From Dehalococcoidia bacterium (GTDB lineage: Bacteria > Chloroflexota > Dehalococcoidia > JACQUA01), in the NCBI GenBank assembly GCA_030689845.1, contig JAUYHV010000280.1:1-5727 (forward strand): DNA of 5,727 bases, read 5' to 3'. The notes under the pieces were generated by a model. It was not told the origin of the DNA. It did no database searches and saw only the letters and a program-made list of their open reading frames with translations. Shown here in pieces: positions 1-5,477 of the stretch (its first letter is position 1; the number at the start of each line of letters is the position of its first letter). The translations under genes were made by a program, and so were the position numbers.

Positions 1-223
1 CACGTGCCCGTGGTGTAAATTGACAAAGAGATTTCTTGCCGACCTCGGGGTTGCCTTCGATTATGTTGATGTTGACCTCATTAGCCCGGAAGAAAAAGAA
101 AAGGTCATGGAGGAAGTGGAGAAATGGAACCCGAGTTGCTCTTTTCCGACCATGGTCGTTAACGATAAAAAATGTATCGTGGGCTACAAACAGGACGAGA
201 TTAAAAAAGCATTGAGGATGTGA
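1..223 (+). CDS. Glutaredoxin-like CPWC thiol-disulfide protein (5'-truncated by window edge)
   Basis: The reading frame is open through the left edge; the first whole codon is at position 2, and 73 residues plus the TGA stop lie in the window. The visible part begins T-C-P-W-C-K, a CxxC active site normally about 10 residues from the start in glutaredoxins and NrdH-like proteins, so only a short first strand is missing. A later SFPTMVV segment fits the cis-proline loop (TVP-like) that faces the active site, and VGYKQDEIKKAL fits the last helix. Two further cysteines (in NPSC and DKKC) are not part of the usual fold signature. Expected role: a cytoplasmic dithiol carrier that reduces protein disulfides. 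The next gene encodes a ferredoxin-type disulfide reductase, and the stop overlaps its ATG, so this protein may be that enzyme's substrate; this is inference. An internal TTG at position 20 falls after the active site and is not a credible start. Confidence 0.88.
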   Translation, partial: TCPWCKLTKRFLADLGVAFDYVDVDLISPEEKEKVMEEVEKWNPSCSFPTMVVNDKKCIVGYKQDEIKKALRM

Positions 224-732
224 TGGGGCCGACCAAGAAAAAAGAAACGAGGGTTGATACCCTATATGACCTGCTTAAATCCCGGGCTGAAAGCGGGGGG
301 TACCATCTAAATCCCGACAGCGGTTTCACCAGGGAACTGGTTAAAGGGCTGTCGGCTAACGAGCAAAGGTACGGTTACCGGGCCTGTCCATGCAGGTTAG
401 CCTCGGGTTCACGGGAGGAGGACAACGACATCATCTGCCCCTGTGATTACCGGGATGCTGACCTGGAAGAATACGGCTGCTGTTACTGCGGGCTTTATGT
501 ATCCAGGCTCGTTGCCCAGGGTAAAAAGGATATCGCCCCGATACCCGAGCGCCGCCCGCCGGCGGGGAAAAGACAGGGACCGACAGCTCGGGAAAAATCC
601 GGCGGTTTCCCCGGCCTGCCGCTTCCCGTTTGGAGGTGCCGCGTATGCGGCTATTTGTGCGCCAGGGATGCGCCTCCAGAAAATTGTCCTATATGCAAAG
701 CGGAAAAAGAGCGTTTCGAGAAGTTTATTTAA
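223..732 (+). CDS. Ferredoxin:thioredoxin reductase catalytic-subunit homologue fused to a rubredoxin-like domain
   Basis: The protein has 169 residues from ATG 223. This start is preferred to GTG 220 because GAGG at 214-217 lies 5 bases before it. The N-terminal domain (about 10-105) carries the FTR catalytic cysteines as CPC (55-57), CPC (72-74) and CYC (87-89), with one extra cysteine at 86. In the known plant-type FTR these bind a [4Fe-4S] cluster beside a redox-active disulfide and reduce thioredoxin using ferredoxin. A Pro/Gly/Arg-rich linker (about 107-137) leads to a rubredoxin-like iron knot: C139-x2-C142-G-Y and C155-P-I-C158, ending in the KAEKERF stretch typical of rubrerythrin-type rubredoxin domains. 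No variable subunit (FtrB-like) gene is visible. FTRc-like disulfide reductases of anaerobic archaea and bacteria are known to work without one. The rubredoxin domain probably relays electrons, which is inference. The upstream glutaredoxin is translationally coupled through the TGATG overlap. Confidence 0.92.
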   Translation: MGPTKKKETRVDTLYDLLKSRAESGGYHLNPDSGFTRELVKGLSANEQRYGYRACPCRLASGSREEDNDIICPCDYRDADLEEYGCCYCGLYVSRLVAQGKKDIAPIPERRPPAGKRQGPTAREKSGGFPGLPLPVWRCRVCGYLCARDAPPENCPICKAEKERFEKFI

Positions 733-736
733 TACC

Positions 737-1027
737 TCAATAGGCTCGTATTTTCTTTAGTTTTACCTTTGAATACGGTATATTTCTGCACCGGAATGCC
801 CTCTTGATGCCGGGAAAGTCATTGTGACGCGAAACGCCGTCGAATTCCAATGTGATTTCAGTTCCGGCCAATACCGCCTCTGTATTGCCAGCCTCCCCGA
901 GGGACTCCAGTTTCCAGACGACCCCGGTTATTTCGACGTCACTTTTACCCCCTCCCTAACAGGAGGTAAAGGCGGGAAGCCCGACCAGAAGTAATATTGT
1001 TATTAAAAGCAGGGTAGCATTTTTCAT
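737..1027 (-). pseudogene. Broken META/HslJ-like lipoprotein gene with amber codon after the lipobox
   Basis: ATG at 1027-1025 overlaps the TGA of the upstream membrane-protein gene (ATGA), and GGAGAG (1040-1035) sits 7 bases before it. The first 23 codons give a lipoprotein signal peptide: MKNA, a Leu/Ile-rich core, then PAFTSC with C23 as the likely lipidation site. Codon 24 (958-956) is TAG. The same frame then continues for 72 sense codons to TGA at 739-737. The downstream part includes VVWKLESL and AGTEITLEFDG, which resemble the opening strands of META/HslJ domains (W-x-L, then TLxFDG). The usual GxAGCNxYxGxY core and later half of that domain (normally about 100 residues) are not recognisable. 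I therefore call it a pseudogene with a nonsense codon and a degraded 3' end. Amber readthrough (for example as pyrrolysine) or a sequence error could explain the TAG, but neither explains the incomplete domain. The family assignment is moderate. Confidence 0.7.
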
Positions 1028-1314
1028 GAGTTTACTCTCCTTTTCCATTTATCCCGGTTACGCAAGCCTATGAAGAGGTAGAAAAGGCCAAGGGCAAGTA
1101 TGGGAAGAGCCACGTAAAAGGGTATCTGCATCAAAAAATAGAAAATGGTTACCGCCAGGCCAAATGGGGTAATAATTATTCCCATCTTAAAAAAAGTACG
1201 GTAGTCCGGCGGCTCGATTTTTCCCTCCTTTTTCTTTTTCAGCAACGTAACGCCCGCAATGATTCCCACTACGATTACGAGGAGGAAAACAACCGCGGTA
1301 TAAACAATAATCAT
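1024..1314 (-). CDS. Small three-helix membrane protein, function unknown
   Basis: I do not recognise a family for this 96-residue protein. It has three hydrophobic stretches at about 3-25, 44-62 and 65-84. A lysine cluster (KKKK, 26-29) and a short acidic/proline loop (EPPDYRTFF) lie between the first and second, and the C-terminal tail is strongly basic (RNRDKWKRR). By the positive-inside rule this suggests N-terminus outside, with the 26-43 loop and the tail in the cytoplasm. The first segment lacks a cleavage site, so it is probably a membrane anchor. The start is ATG 1314-1312 with an AGGAAAGGA-type purine run about 11 bases upstream. It lies 71 bases after tkt on the same strand, and its stop overlaps the ATG of the lipoprotein pseudogene. 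It is probably co-transcribed with tkt and was once coupled to an envelope lipoprotein. An envelope-related role is inference from that pairing. Confidence 0.75.
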   Translation of the reverse strand: MIIVYTAVVFLLVIVVGIIAGVTLLKKKKEGKIEPPDYRTFFKMGIIITPFGLAVTIFYFLMQIPFYVALPILALGLFYLFIGLRNRDKWKRRVNS

Positions 1315-1385
1315 TGGATTTTTTTCCTTTCCTTCTGATTGTTACAGGAGGCCCGGGAGTACCAGGGCGGGGAATCCCGTGAGAT

Positions 1386-3398
1386 TTACTTTTGTTCAAG
1401 GAGCCGCAGTCCCTCATCAACCACACGCCGGGAAGTTATACCAAGCTTTTCGAAAATGGTTTTGTAAGGAGCCGACGCTCCAAAGCGATCAATACCTATG
1501 GCAGTTCCCGATAGGCCTACATACCTTTCCCAGCCGATGGTGGCGCCGGCTTCTATGGAAATCCGTGCGGTGATCCCGGGAGGTAATACCTCAACCCGAT
1601 AGTCCCGGGACTGGGAATCGAACAGTTCCCACGAAGGCATGGACACGACCCTGGCATTTACTCCCTTTTCTTTAAGCAGTTTTCCTGCTTCAACAGCGGT
1701 GTGGACTTCGGAGCCGGTTCCAATAATTATCAAATCCGGGGTAGGTGCCGCCTGCCACAATATGTATGCCCCGCGGCGCACCCCGGCGGCAGGGGCCAGT
1801 TCAGACCTGTCCAGAACCGGCAGGTTCTGTCGGCTGAATATCAACGCAGTGGGGCCCTGGCGGCGTTCCATGGCAATTTTCCATGCTTCCACCGTTTCCG
1901 TGGCATCTGCCGGCCGGACCGTTACCATGCCGGGGACAGTCCGTAGCGCCATAAGGTGCTCGATGGGTTGGTGTGTGGGCCCATCCTCGCCGAGACCTAT
2001 CGAATCGTGGGTAAAAATGAAAATCACCCGGATTCCCATCAGGGCCGCAAGACGTACGGAAGGACGCATGTAATCGTAGAAGACAAAAAATGTCGCGGTG
2101 TAAGGGATTATTCCTCCATGAAGGGACATCCCGTTGGAAATTGCCCCCATTGCGTGCTCCCGGACACCGAAGTGCATGTTCCGCCCGCGGTAATCATCTA
2201 TTCCGAAATGGCCCTGGTCCTTCAAGATGGTTTTTGTTGAAGGAGCCAGGTCCGCTGAACCTCCCATCAATGAATTCACCCTGGGGGCAATGGCATTCAA
2301 AATCCTTCCCGAGGCTTCCCGGGTAGAAACGGGCTTATCTGCCGGGCTGTAAAGCTGTTCCAGGTCGCGGTCCCACCCCTCCGGTAAATCCCCTGAAAGG
2401 TCTTTAAATAACTGCCCGGCTTCCCCGGGGTACTCTTTTTTATATGAGTCTATGAGGGCCTCCCATTCCTGCTGCCGCTTTTTCCAGCGCTCCCAGGCCG
2501 ACTGAAAATGTTCTGTGACCTCCGGCGGAATCAGGAAAGTGTTGTCACAGGACCAGGACAGGGCCTGCCTGGTCAGTTTCACTTCTTCTTCTCCCAGGGG
2601 TTCTCCGTGGCATGATGCGGTACCCGCTTTATTCGGGCTTCCCTGGCCGATAACGGTCCGGCATATAATAAGGCTCGGACGGATGTTATCCTCTTGAGCA
2701 GCCTTAATAGCCTTATCAACGCTGCCGGTGTCCATACCGTCGATGGGTCCTATAACCTGCCAGCCGTAAGCCTGGAACCGGAGGGCGACGTCTTCTGTGA
2801 AGTTGATTTTCGTGCTTCCCTCGATGGTTATTTTATTATCGTCATACAAATAAATCAGTTTACCGAGCTGAAAAGTTCCGGCCAGAGATGCCGCCTCCGA
2901 AGAAACACCTTCCTGGAGGTCGCCATCGGAAACAAGGGCATAAGTGTAATGGTCGATTATGTTGTAACCGGGACGGTTGTAAAGAGCGGCCAGCCGCTTT
3001 TCGGCAATAGCCATGCCGACACCGTTGGCAAATCCCTGTCCCAGGGGACCGGTGGTCGTTTCAATTCCGGGGACCAGGCCATACTCAGGGTGACCCGGCG
3101 TTTTGCTTCCCCACTGCCTGAACCGTTTTAGTTCATCCAGTGAAAGGTCGTAGCCTGTAAGGTGCAGCAAGGCGTAAAGCAAGGCTGATGCGTGCCCTGC
3201 GGATAGCACGAAGCGGTCCCTGTCCGGCCATTTCGGGTCGGCCGGATTGTGTTTCAGAAACCTGTCCCACAACACATAAGCCATGGCTGCGGCTCCCATG
3301 GGTGCTCCGGGGTGCCCTGAATTTGCCTGCTGGACCATGTCCACGGCCAGAAACCTGATAGTGTTGATGCAAAGTTCGTCGATTTTCGAAGTATTCAT
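1386..3398 (-). CDS. tkt: Transketolase (TPP-dependent)
   Basis: This is a full-length single-chain transketolase of 670 residues, the usual bacterial size. It moves two-carbon ketol units between sugar phosphates (xylulose-5-P to ribose-5-P or erythrose-4-P) in the cytoplasmic non-oxidative pentose phosphate pathway, using thiamine diphosphate and a divalent metal. Visible signatures: NSGHPGAPMG with H29; SAGH with H69; GPLGQG (117-122); the TPP/metal motif SDGDLQEG (157-164) with D158 and N188; H264 in the SCHGEPLG segment; R360 and S387 for phosphate binding; catalytic E414 in GVREHAMG; F437; H464 in THDSIGLGEDGPTH, with H476; and R523 in SRQNLP. All expected active-site residues are present. 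The motif reads SDGD rather than GDGD, a variant seen in other transketolases. ATG 3398 gives the normal N-terminus (NTSKIDELCINTIRF). The nearest SD-like GGGAG (3416-3412) is 13 bases away, so initiation may be modest. It probably heads a transcript with the downstream membrane protein. Confidence 0.98.
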   Translation of the reverse strand: MNTSKIDELCINTIRFLAVDMVQQANSGHPGAPMGAAAMAYVLWDRFLKHNPADPKWPDRDRFVLSAGHASALLYALLHLTGYDLSLDELKRFRQWGSKTPGHPEYGLVPGIETTTGPLGQGFANGVGMAIAEKRLAALYNRPGYNIIDHYTYALVSDGDLQEGVSSEAASLAGTFQLGKLIYLYDDNKITIEGSTKINFTEDVALRFQAYGWQVIGPIDGMDTGSVDKAIKAAQEDNIRPSLIICRTVIGQGSPNKAGTASCHGEPLGEEEVKLTRQALSWSCDNTFLIPPEVTEHFQSAWERWKKRQQEWEALIDSYKKEYPGEAGQLFKDLSGDLPEGWDRDLEQLYSPADKPVSTREASGRILNAIAPRVNSLMGGSADLAPSTKTILKDQGHFGIDDYRGRNMHFGVREHAMGAISNGMSLHGGIIPYTATFFVFYDYMRPSVRLAALMGIRVIFIFTHDSIGLGEDGPTHQPIEHLMALRTVPGMVTVRPADATETVEAWKIAMERRQGPTALIFSRQNLPVLDRSELAPAAGVRRGAYILWQAAPTPDLIIIGTGSEVHTAVEAGKLLKEKGVNARVVSMPSWELFDSQSRDYRVEVLPPGITARISIEAGATIGWERYVGLSGTAIGIDRFGASAPYKTIFEKLGITSRRVVDEGLRLLEQK

Positions 3399-3433
3399 GC
3401 TGAAAATATGGCTCCCGTCGTTTATTATTGGCG

Positions 3434-3439
3434 ATTATA
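3434..3439 (-). promoter_or_regulatory. Candidate -10 box for tkt
   Basis: On the minus strand, 3439-3434 reads TATAAT, a perfect sigma-70/SigA -10 hexamer, about 35 bases upstream of the tkt ATG and inside the 83-base gap after the TfoX-like gene. The hexamer at 17-base spacing upstream (CATATA) is not a good -35, and no extended TGn is present. The promoter would therefore be weak or activator-dependent. Readthrough from the SRPBCC/TfoX pair is also possible, because no clear terminator separates them. Confidence 0.35.
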
Positions 3440-3481
3440 ATACTTCAGTTTACTCATATATGCCGGGCGTTTTGTTTATTA

Positions 3482-3880
3482 TTATAAATAACCTGCATAA
3501 TATTCAACTATTTTTTTGCGCTTACCTGTACGCCTGGGTTCTTTTGGCGGCAGGGAAGAAACATATGTGAACGAACGGCCGAGCCATTCCCGCAATATTT
3601 CAGCTTGAATGCAGATTTCTTCGGGCAGGGCCACATATTCCTTCATCGGCCGGCCTTCCATGGGTTCAAACAGGCTTACCTCGTCGTAGAGTTTAAAAAG
3701 TTCTTCCCTGTCCTTTTCGGACAATCTCATGATTATGGTGTCCTGGTGCACCCCGGCAAACATGTTGTTACGGACGAAGAAGGTCGGGGACCCGAACATG
3801 AACTTCCGGTCGCATTGAAAGTCAGAAAGGCTCTTTTCAAGTATAGTTATCAGGTCCGGGTTAGCTTTTTTCCAGGCCAA
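3482..3880 (-). CDS. TfoX/Sxy N-domain-like small protein
   Basis: This 132-residue protein has the pattern of stand-alone TfoX N-terminal-domain proteins: MAWKK at the start, KFMFGSPTFFVRNNMFAGVH (27-46), IIMRLSEKDRE (49-59), FEPMEGRPMKEYVALPEE (71-88) and LREWLGRSFTYVSSLPPKEP (96-115), followed by a lysine/arginine-rich tail. Full TfoX/Sxy is a competence co-regulator in gamma-proteobacteria, but it also has a C-terminal domain that is absent here. The function of these short relatives is unknown, and a competence role should not be assumed. The start is TTG 3880-3878: a stop lies six codons upstream in frame, and TTG gives the family's usual N-terminus. AGGAG lies 11 bases before it, inside the preceding gene. 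It overlaps the SRPBCC gene by 20 bases, so the two are probably translated from one message. Confidence 0.88.
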   Translation of the reverse strand: MAWKKANPDLITILEKSLSDFQCDRKFMFGSPTFFVRNNMFAGVHQDTIIMRLSEKDREELFKLYDEVSLFEPMEGRPMKEYVALPEEICIQAEILREWLGRSFTYVSSLPPKEPRRTGKRKKIVEYYAGYL

Positions 3881-4289
3881 TGCTCTTTTTTCTCCTCATT
3901 TTCTTAAACATCTCTTTCATGGGTTCCCAGTAGTTATCGTACCACCCCTGGGAGATGTCATCAAAAAACTCTTCCGGGACGGCGGTCTGGGTAAAGGTCA
4001 GGTTCGTTTTATTTTTTTCCTCTTCCAGCAGGAAAGTTACCCGGGAATAATGGCCCTCTGGCCAGTCGCTTCCACGCCACGACTGCTCGATTTTTTTATC
4101 CGGCACCAGGTCGAGGTTAACCCCCTCGATATAGCCATCGTAGGCACTAAATTTCCTGCCGACGACGCGGCTTATGCTGCACCTGGACCTGGTGAAACGA
4201 GAGTGTTTCCGGGTATCTACAAGAGCTTCGTAAACTACATTGGCTGGAACGTCAAAAGTCACGGTTTGTTGAATAATCTTTGTTTTCAT
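3861..4289 (-). CDS. SRPBCC / AHA1-like domain protein
   Basis: This 142-residue protein has the START/Bet v1-like SRPBCC pattern of the AHA1-homologue group. The first strand and helix are QTVTFDVPANVVYEALVD (8-25). Central strands follow (AYDGYIEG at 49-56, KKIEQSWRG at 65-73, SRVTFLLEEE at 82-91, TNLTFTQTAVP at 95-105), and the long C-terminal helix is introduced by GWYDNYWEPMKEMFKKM (115-131). The family forms a hydrophobic cavity for ligand or protein binding. In eukaryotes the AHA1 domain stimulates Hsp90, but most bacterial members have no assigned function, so none is assigned here. ATG 4289 has GAGG (4300-4297) 7 bases upstream. It leads a two-gene unit with the overlapping TfoX-like gene. 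Small AHA1-like and TfoX-N-like genes are often found as accessory genes. Confidence 0.87.
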   Translation of the reverse strand: MKTKIIQQTVTFDVPANVVYEALVDTRKHSRFTRSRCSISRVVGRKFSAYDGYIEGVNLDLVPDKKIEQSWRGSDWPEGHYSRVTFLLEEEKNKTNLTFTQTAVPEEFFDDISQGWYDNYWEPMKEMFKKMRRKKSIGLEKS

Positions 4290-4353
4290 AAATTTTCCTC
4301 TTTCAACAACAAGGTCGACTGGACGAATTAATCCTCAATACTTTAATTGCCTG

Positions 4354-4509
4354 CTATGGTTTTCCGGGACGCATCCCGAACAGGAAACGCAAAATAGCCA
4401 CACGCCGGACCAGGAGGTCATATATGCCCATAATAATAACAAACGAAACCGAACTGATAACCATGTATTTGAAAAATATATCCAGATTCCAGCGGCCAGG
4501 ACTTATTAT
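4354..4509 (-). pseudogene. C-terminal remnant of a membrane acyltransferase (acyltransferase-3 type)
   Basis: The minus frame open from 4509 to the TAG at 4356-4354 encodes 51 residues. It has a tryptophan-containing lead (SPGRWNLD), one hydrophobic helix (FFKYMVISSVSFVIIMGIY) and a tail DLLVRRVAILRFLFGMRPGK. That arrangement matches the usual end of integral-membrane O-acyltransferases of the Acyl_transf_3 family: last helix, then YxLLIRRxxxLRFLFGMKP. Those proteins are normally 330-400 residues with about ten helices and acylate exported sugars or polysaccharides. Here a TGA (4512-4510) closes the frame directly upstream, and no other part of the protein is recognisable in the flanking 290 bases. 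The gene has lost all but its 3' end. An ATG at 4513-4511 with a purine-rich upstream run is in another frame, and its product ends quickly. The family call rests on the tail motif from memory. Confidence 0.68.
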
Positions 4510-4683
4510 TCATGAACCCTTTCCTTTCGACGGAACTGGTTTTTGCACGCAGGATTATCGAACCCTTGACAGATAAAGGAGAATGTAGTTTCCTTCACAA
4601 AATCCCGACCAGCGTTTTACCGGAAACCACGGTATTTTATTACTGTTGAAACATGTTTGTCCATTTTTTGCCGGTATCGAGGC

Positions 4684-4774
4684 TCCCGCGAAACTTATAA
4701 AAGTGCTTTCAAATCCCCCTATTTCCCTCTTTAATAAAGGGGGATTAAGGGGGAATTTATGGTGTTTCGCGGGA
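4684..4774. repeat. Nested inverted repeat (MITE-like palindrome)
   Basis: The outer arms are perfect 11-bp inverted repeats: TCCCGCGAAAC (4684-4694) and GTTTCGCGGGA (4764-4774). Between them, 4711-4758 forms a second long imperfect hairpin. AAAT plus five C (4711-4719) faces five G plus AATTT (4749-4758), and TCCCTCTTT (4724-4732) pairs with AAAGGGGGA (4736-4744), including one G-T pair, around a three-base loop. The core resembles the dispersed AAATCCCCC/GGGGGATTT palindromes found in many bacterial genomes, some of which are thought to be non-autonomous mobile elements. No flanking target duplication is evident. It starts 22 bases beyond the alkD-like stop, so the folded RNA could also stabilise or end that transcript. 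Its core lacks a clean T-run for a classical terminator. Confidence 0.75.
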
Positions 4775-4796
4775 AGTAAAGGTGATAGTTCAAGAA

Positions 4797-5477
4797 TTAC
4801 GATTTCAATTTCCGCCGGATGGCATCACTTTGCAGTTCCCTGATAGCGTCGGAGGCGATCCACCGGGCCGCCTTTGAATCGAGTTTGCGGATTTGCTCTG
4901 CGGCGATTATGGCGGCTTTGTTCAACTCCACGTTTCTTTTACCAATATGCCTGAGGGCCCAGTTCACCGCTTTTTTAACGAAATTACGTTCGTCCGTTGA
5001 CCCTTTTATTATGACGGGGAGCAAGGAAACGAACTTTTCGTTCCCTGACTTTTTATCGTGCCAGGCGAGGCAGGCGATGAGGGTAAAAGCAGCGCGTTTT
5101 ACGAACTCCTCTTCCCTTTCCGACCACTCGGCGACTTTCTCCCAGGCCAGGGGCGCCTTATCAAAAAGGTTCATGCACACCTGGTCGCAAATATCCCAGG
5201 AATTAAAGTCCTCGACCCATTCCTCCATCTGGCTTCCGGTAACCTTATCAGCAGCATCGACCATGGACGCCAAAATTCTCGCTTCGGCGATTCCCGTTCT
5301 CCAAAGTTCCAAGGCCAGTTCATGGTCCTTCCCCAGTTTTTTTGCCATGCTCCTGAGTTCCGGGATGGCTATTCCCAGCCTTCCTTCCGGGGCTATTCCG
5401 AACCGGGCCATTCCATCAAGCTGGTCCGGCCTGGCCTTTACTTTTAGCTCCTCAATGACGTCCCTGGCTGATGCCAT
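4797..5477 (-). CDS. AlkD-like DNA alkylation repair protein (HEAT-like repeat glycosylase family)
   Basis: This 226-residue protein is close to the usual length of the DNA alkylation repair (AlkD) family, which is made of helical HEAT-like repeats that wrap the DNA backbone and excise N3-/N7-alkylpurines. Visible family marks: PELRSMAKKLGKDHELALELW (39-59), EARILASMV (65-73), and WDICDQVC (94-101), where W94 and D98 keep the W-x3-D spacing of the AlkD active site (W109/D113 in Bacillus cereus AlkD). FVKRAAFTL (125-133) contains R128, probably the DNA-contacting arginine, and FVKKAVNWALRHIGKRN (166-182) contains W173, a likely counterpart of AlkD W187. The match is by motif; spacing between the later residues differs from AlkD. 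ATG 5477 has AAAGGAG (5490-5484) at a 6-base spacing. It is monocistronic as far as visible. Because many relatives are untested, exact substrate range is unknown, and no gene symbol is given. Confidence 0.88.
   Translation of the reverse strand: MASARDVIEELKVKARPDQLDGMARFGIAPEGRLGIAIPELRSMAKKLGKDHELALELWRTGIAEARILASMVDAADKVTGSQMEEWVEDFNSWDICDQVCMNLFDKAPLAWEKVAEWSEREEEFVKRAAFTLIACLAWHDKKSGNEKFVSLLPVIIKGSTDERNFVKKAVNWALRHIGKRNVELNKAAIIAAEQIRKLDSKAARWIASDAIRELQSDAIRRKLKS

Larger units (their letters stand above)
4290..4796. other. Decayed intergenic region between the SRPBCC and alkD-like genes
   Basis: These 507 bases hold no intact gene that I can support. Contents are a 3' acyltransferase remnant on the minus strand (4354-4509) and a nested inverted repeat (4684-4774), both listed separately. 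A small 5-bp hairpin CGGGA/TCCCG (4365-4369 and 4374-4378) overlaps the end of the remnant but has no T-run. Another (TACCG at 4618-4622, CGGTA at 4630-4634) is followed by TTTTATT on the + strand but has no obvious gene to terminate. In 4510-4683 all minus frames are short and show no similarity I recognise to the missing part of the acyltransferase. Confidence 0.6.

Noticed and set aside
731..752. A hairpin AATAC/GTATT followed by TTCTTTAG after the FTR-rubredoxin gene.
   Set aside because: It has only five A/T-rich pairs with a 12-base loop, too weak to call as a terminator, although some 3' end is expected here between convergent genes.
1315..1385. Possible terminator between tkt and the small membrane protein (CGGGA/TCCCG with a G/C-rich loop).
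   Set aside because: It has five pairs, a 16-base loop and no T-run in the direction of transcription, so it does not support separating the genes.
3482..3880. Calling the TfoX-like protein a competence regulator.
   Set aside because: Only the N-terminal-type domain is present, and there is no competence gene or Sxy-dependent site in the window.
4424..4576. A 50-codon + strand frame with a perfect AGGAGG 6 bases before its ATG.
   Set aside because: It lies antisense to the acyltransferase remnant. The AGGAGG is the complement of Asp-Leu-Leu codons there, and the product has no recognisable features.
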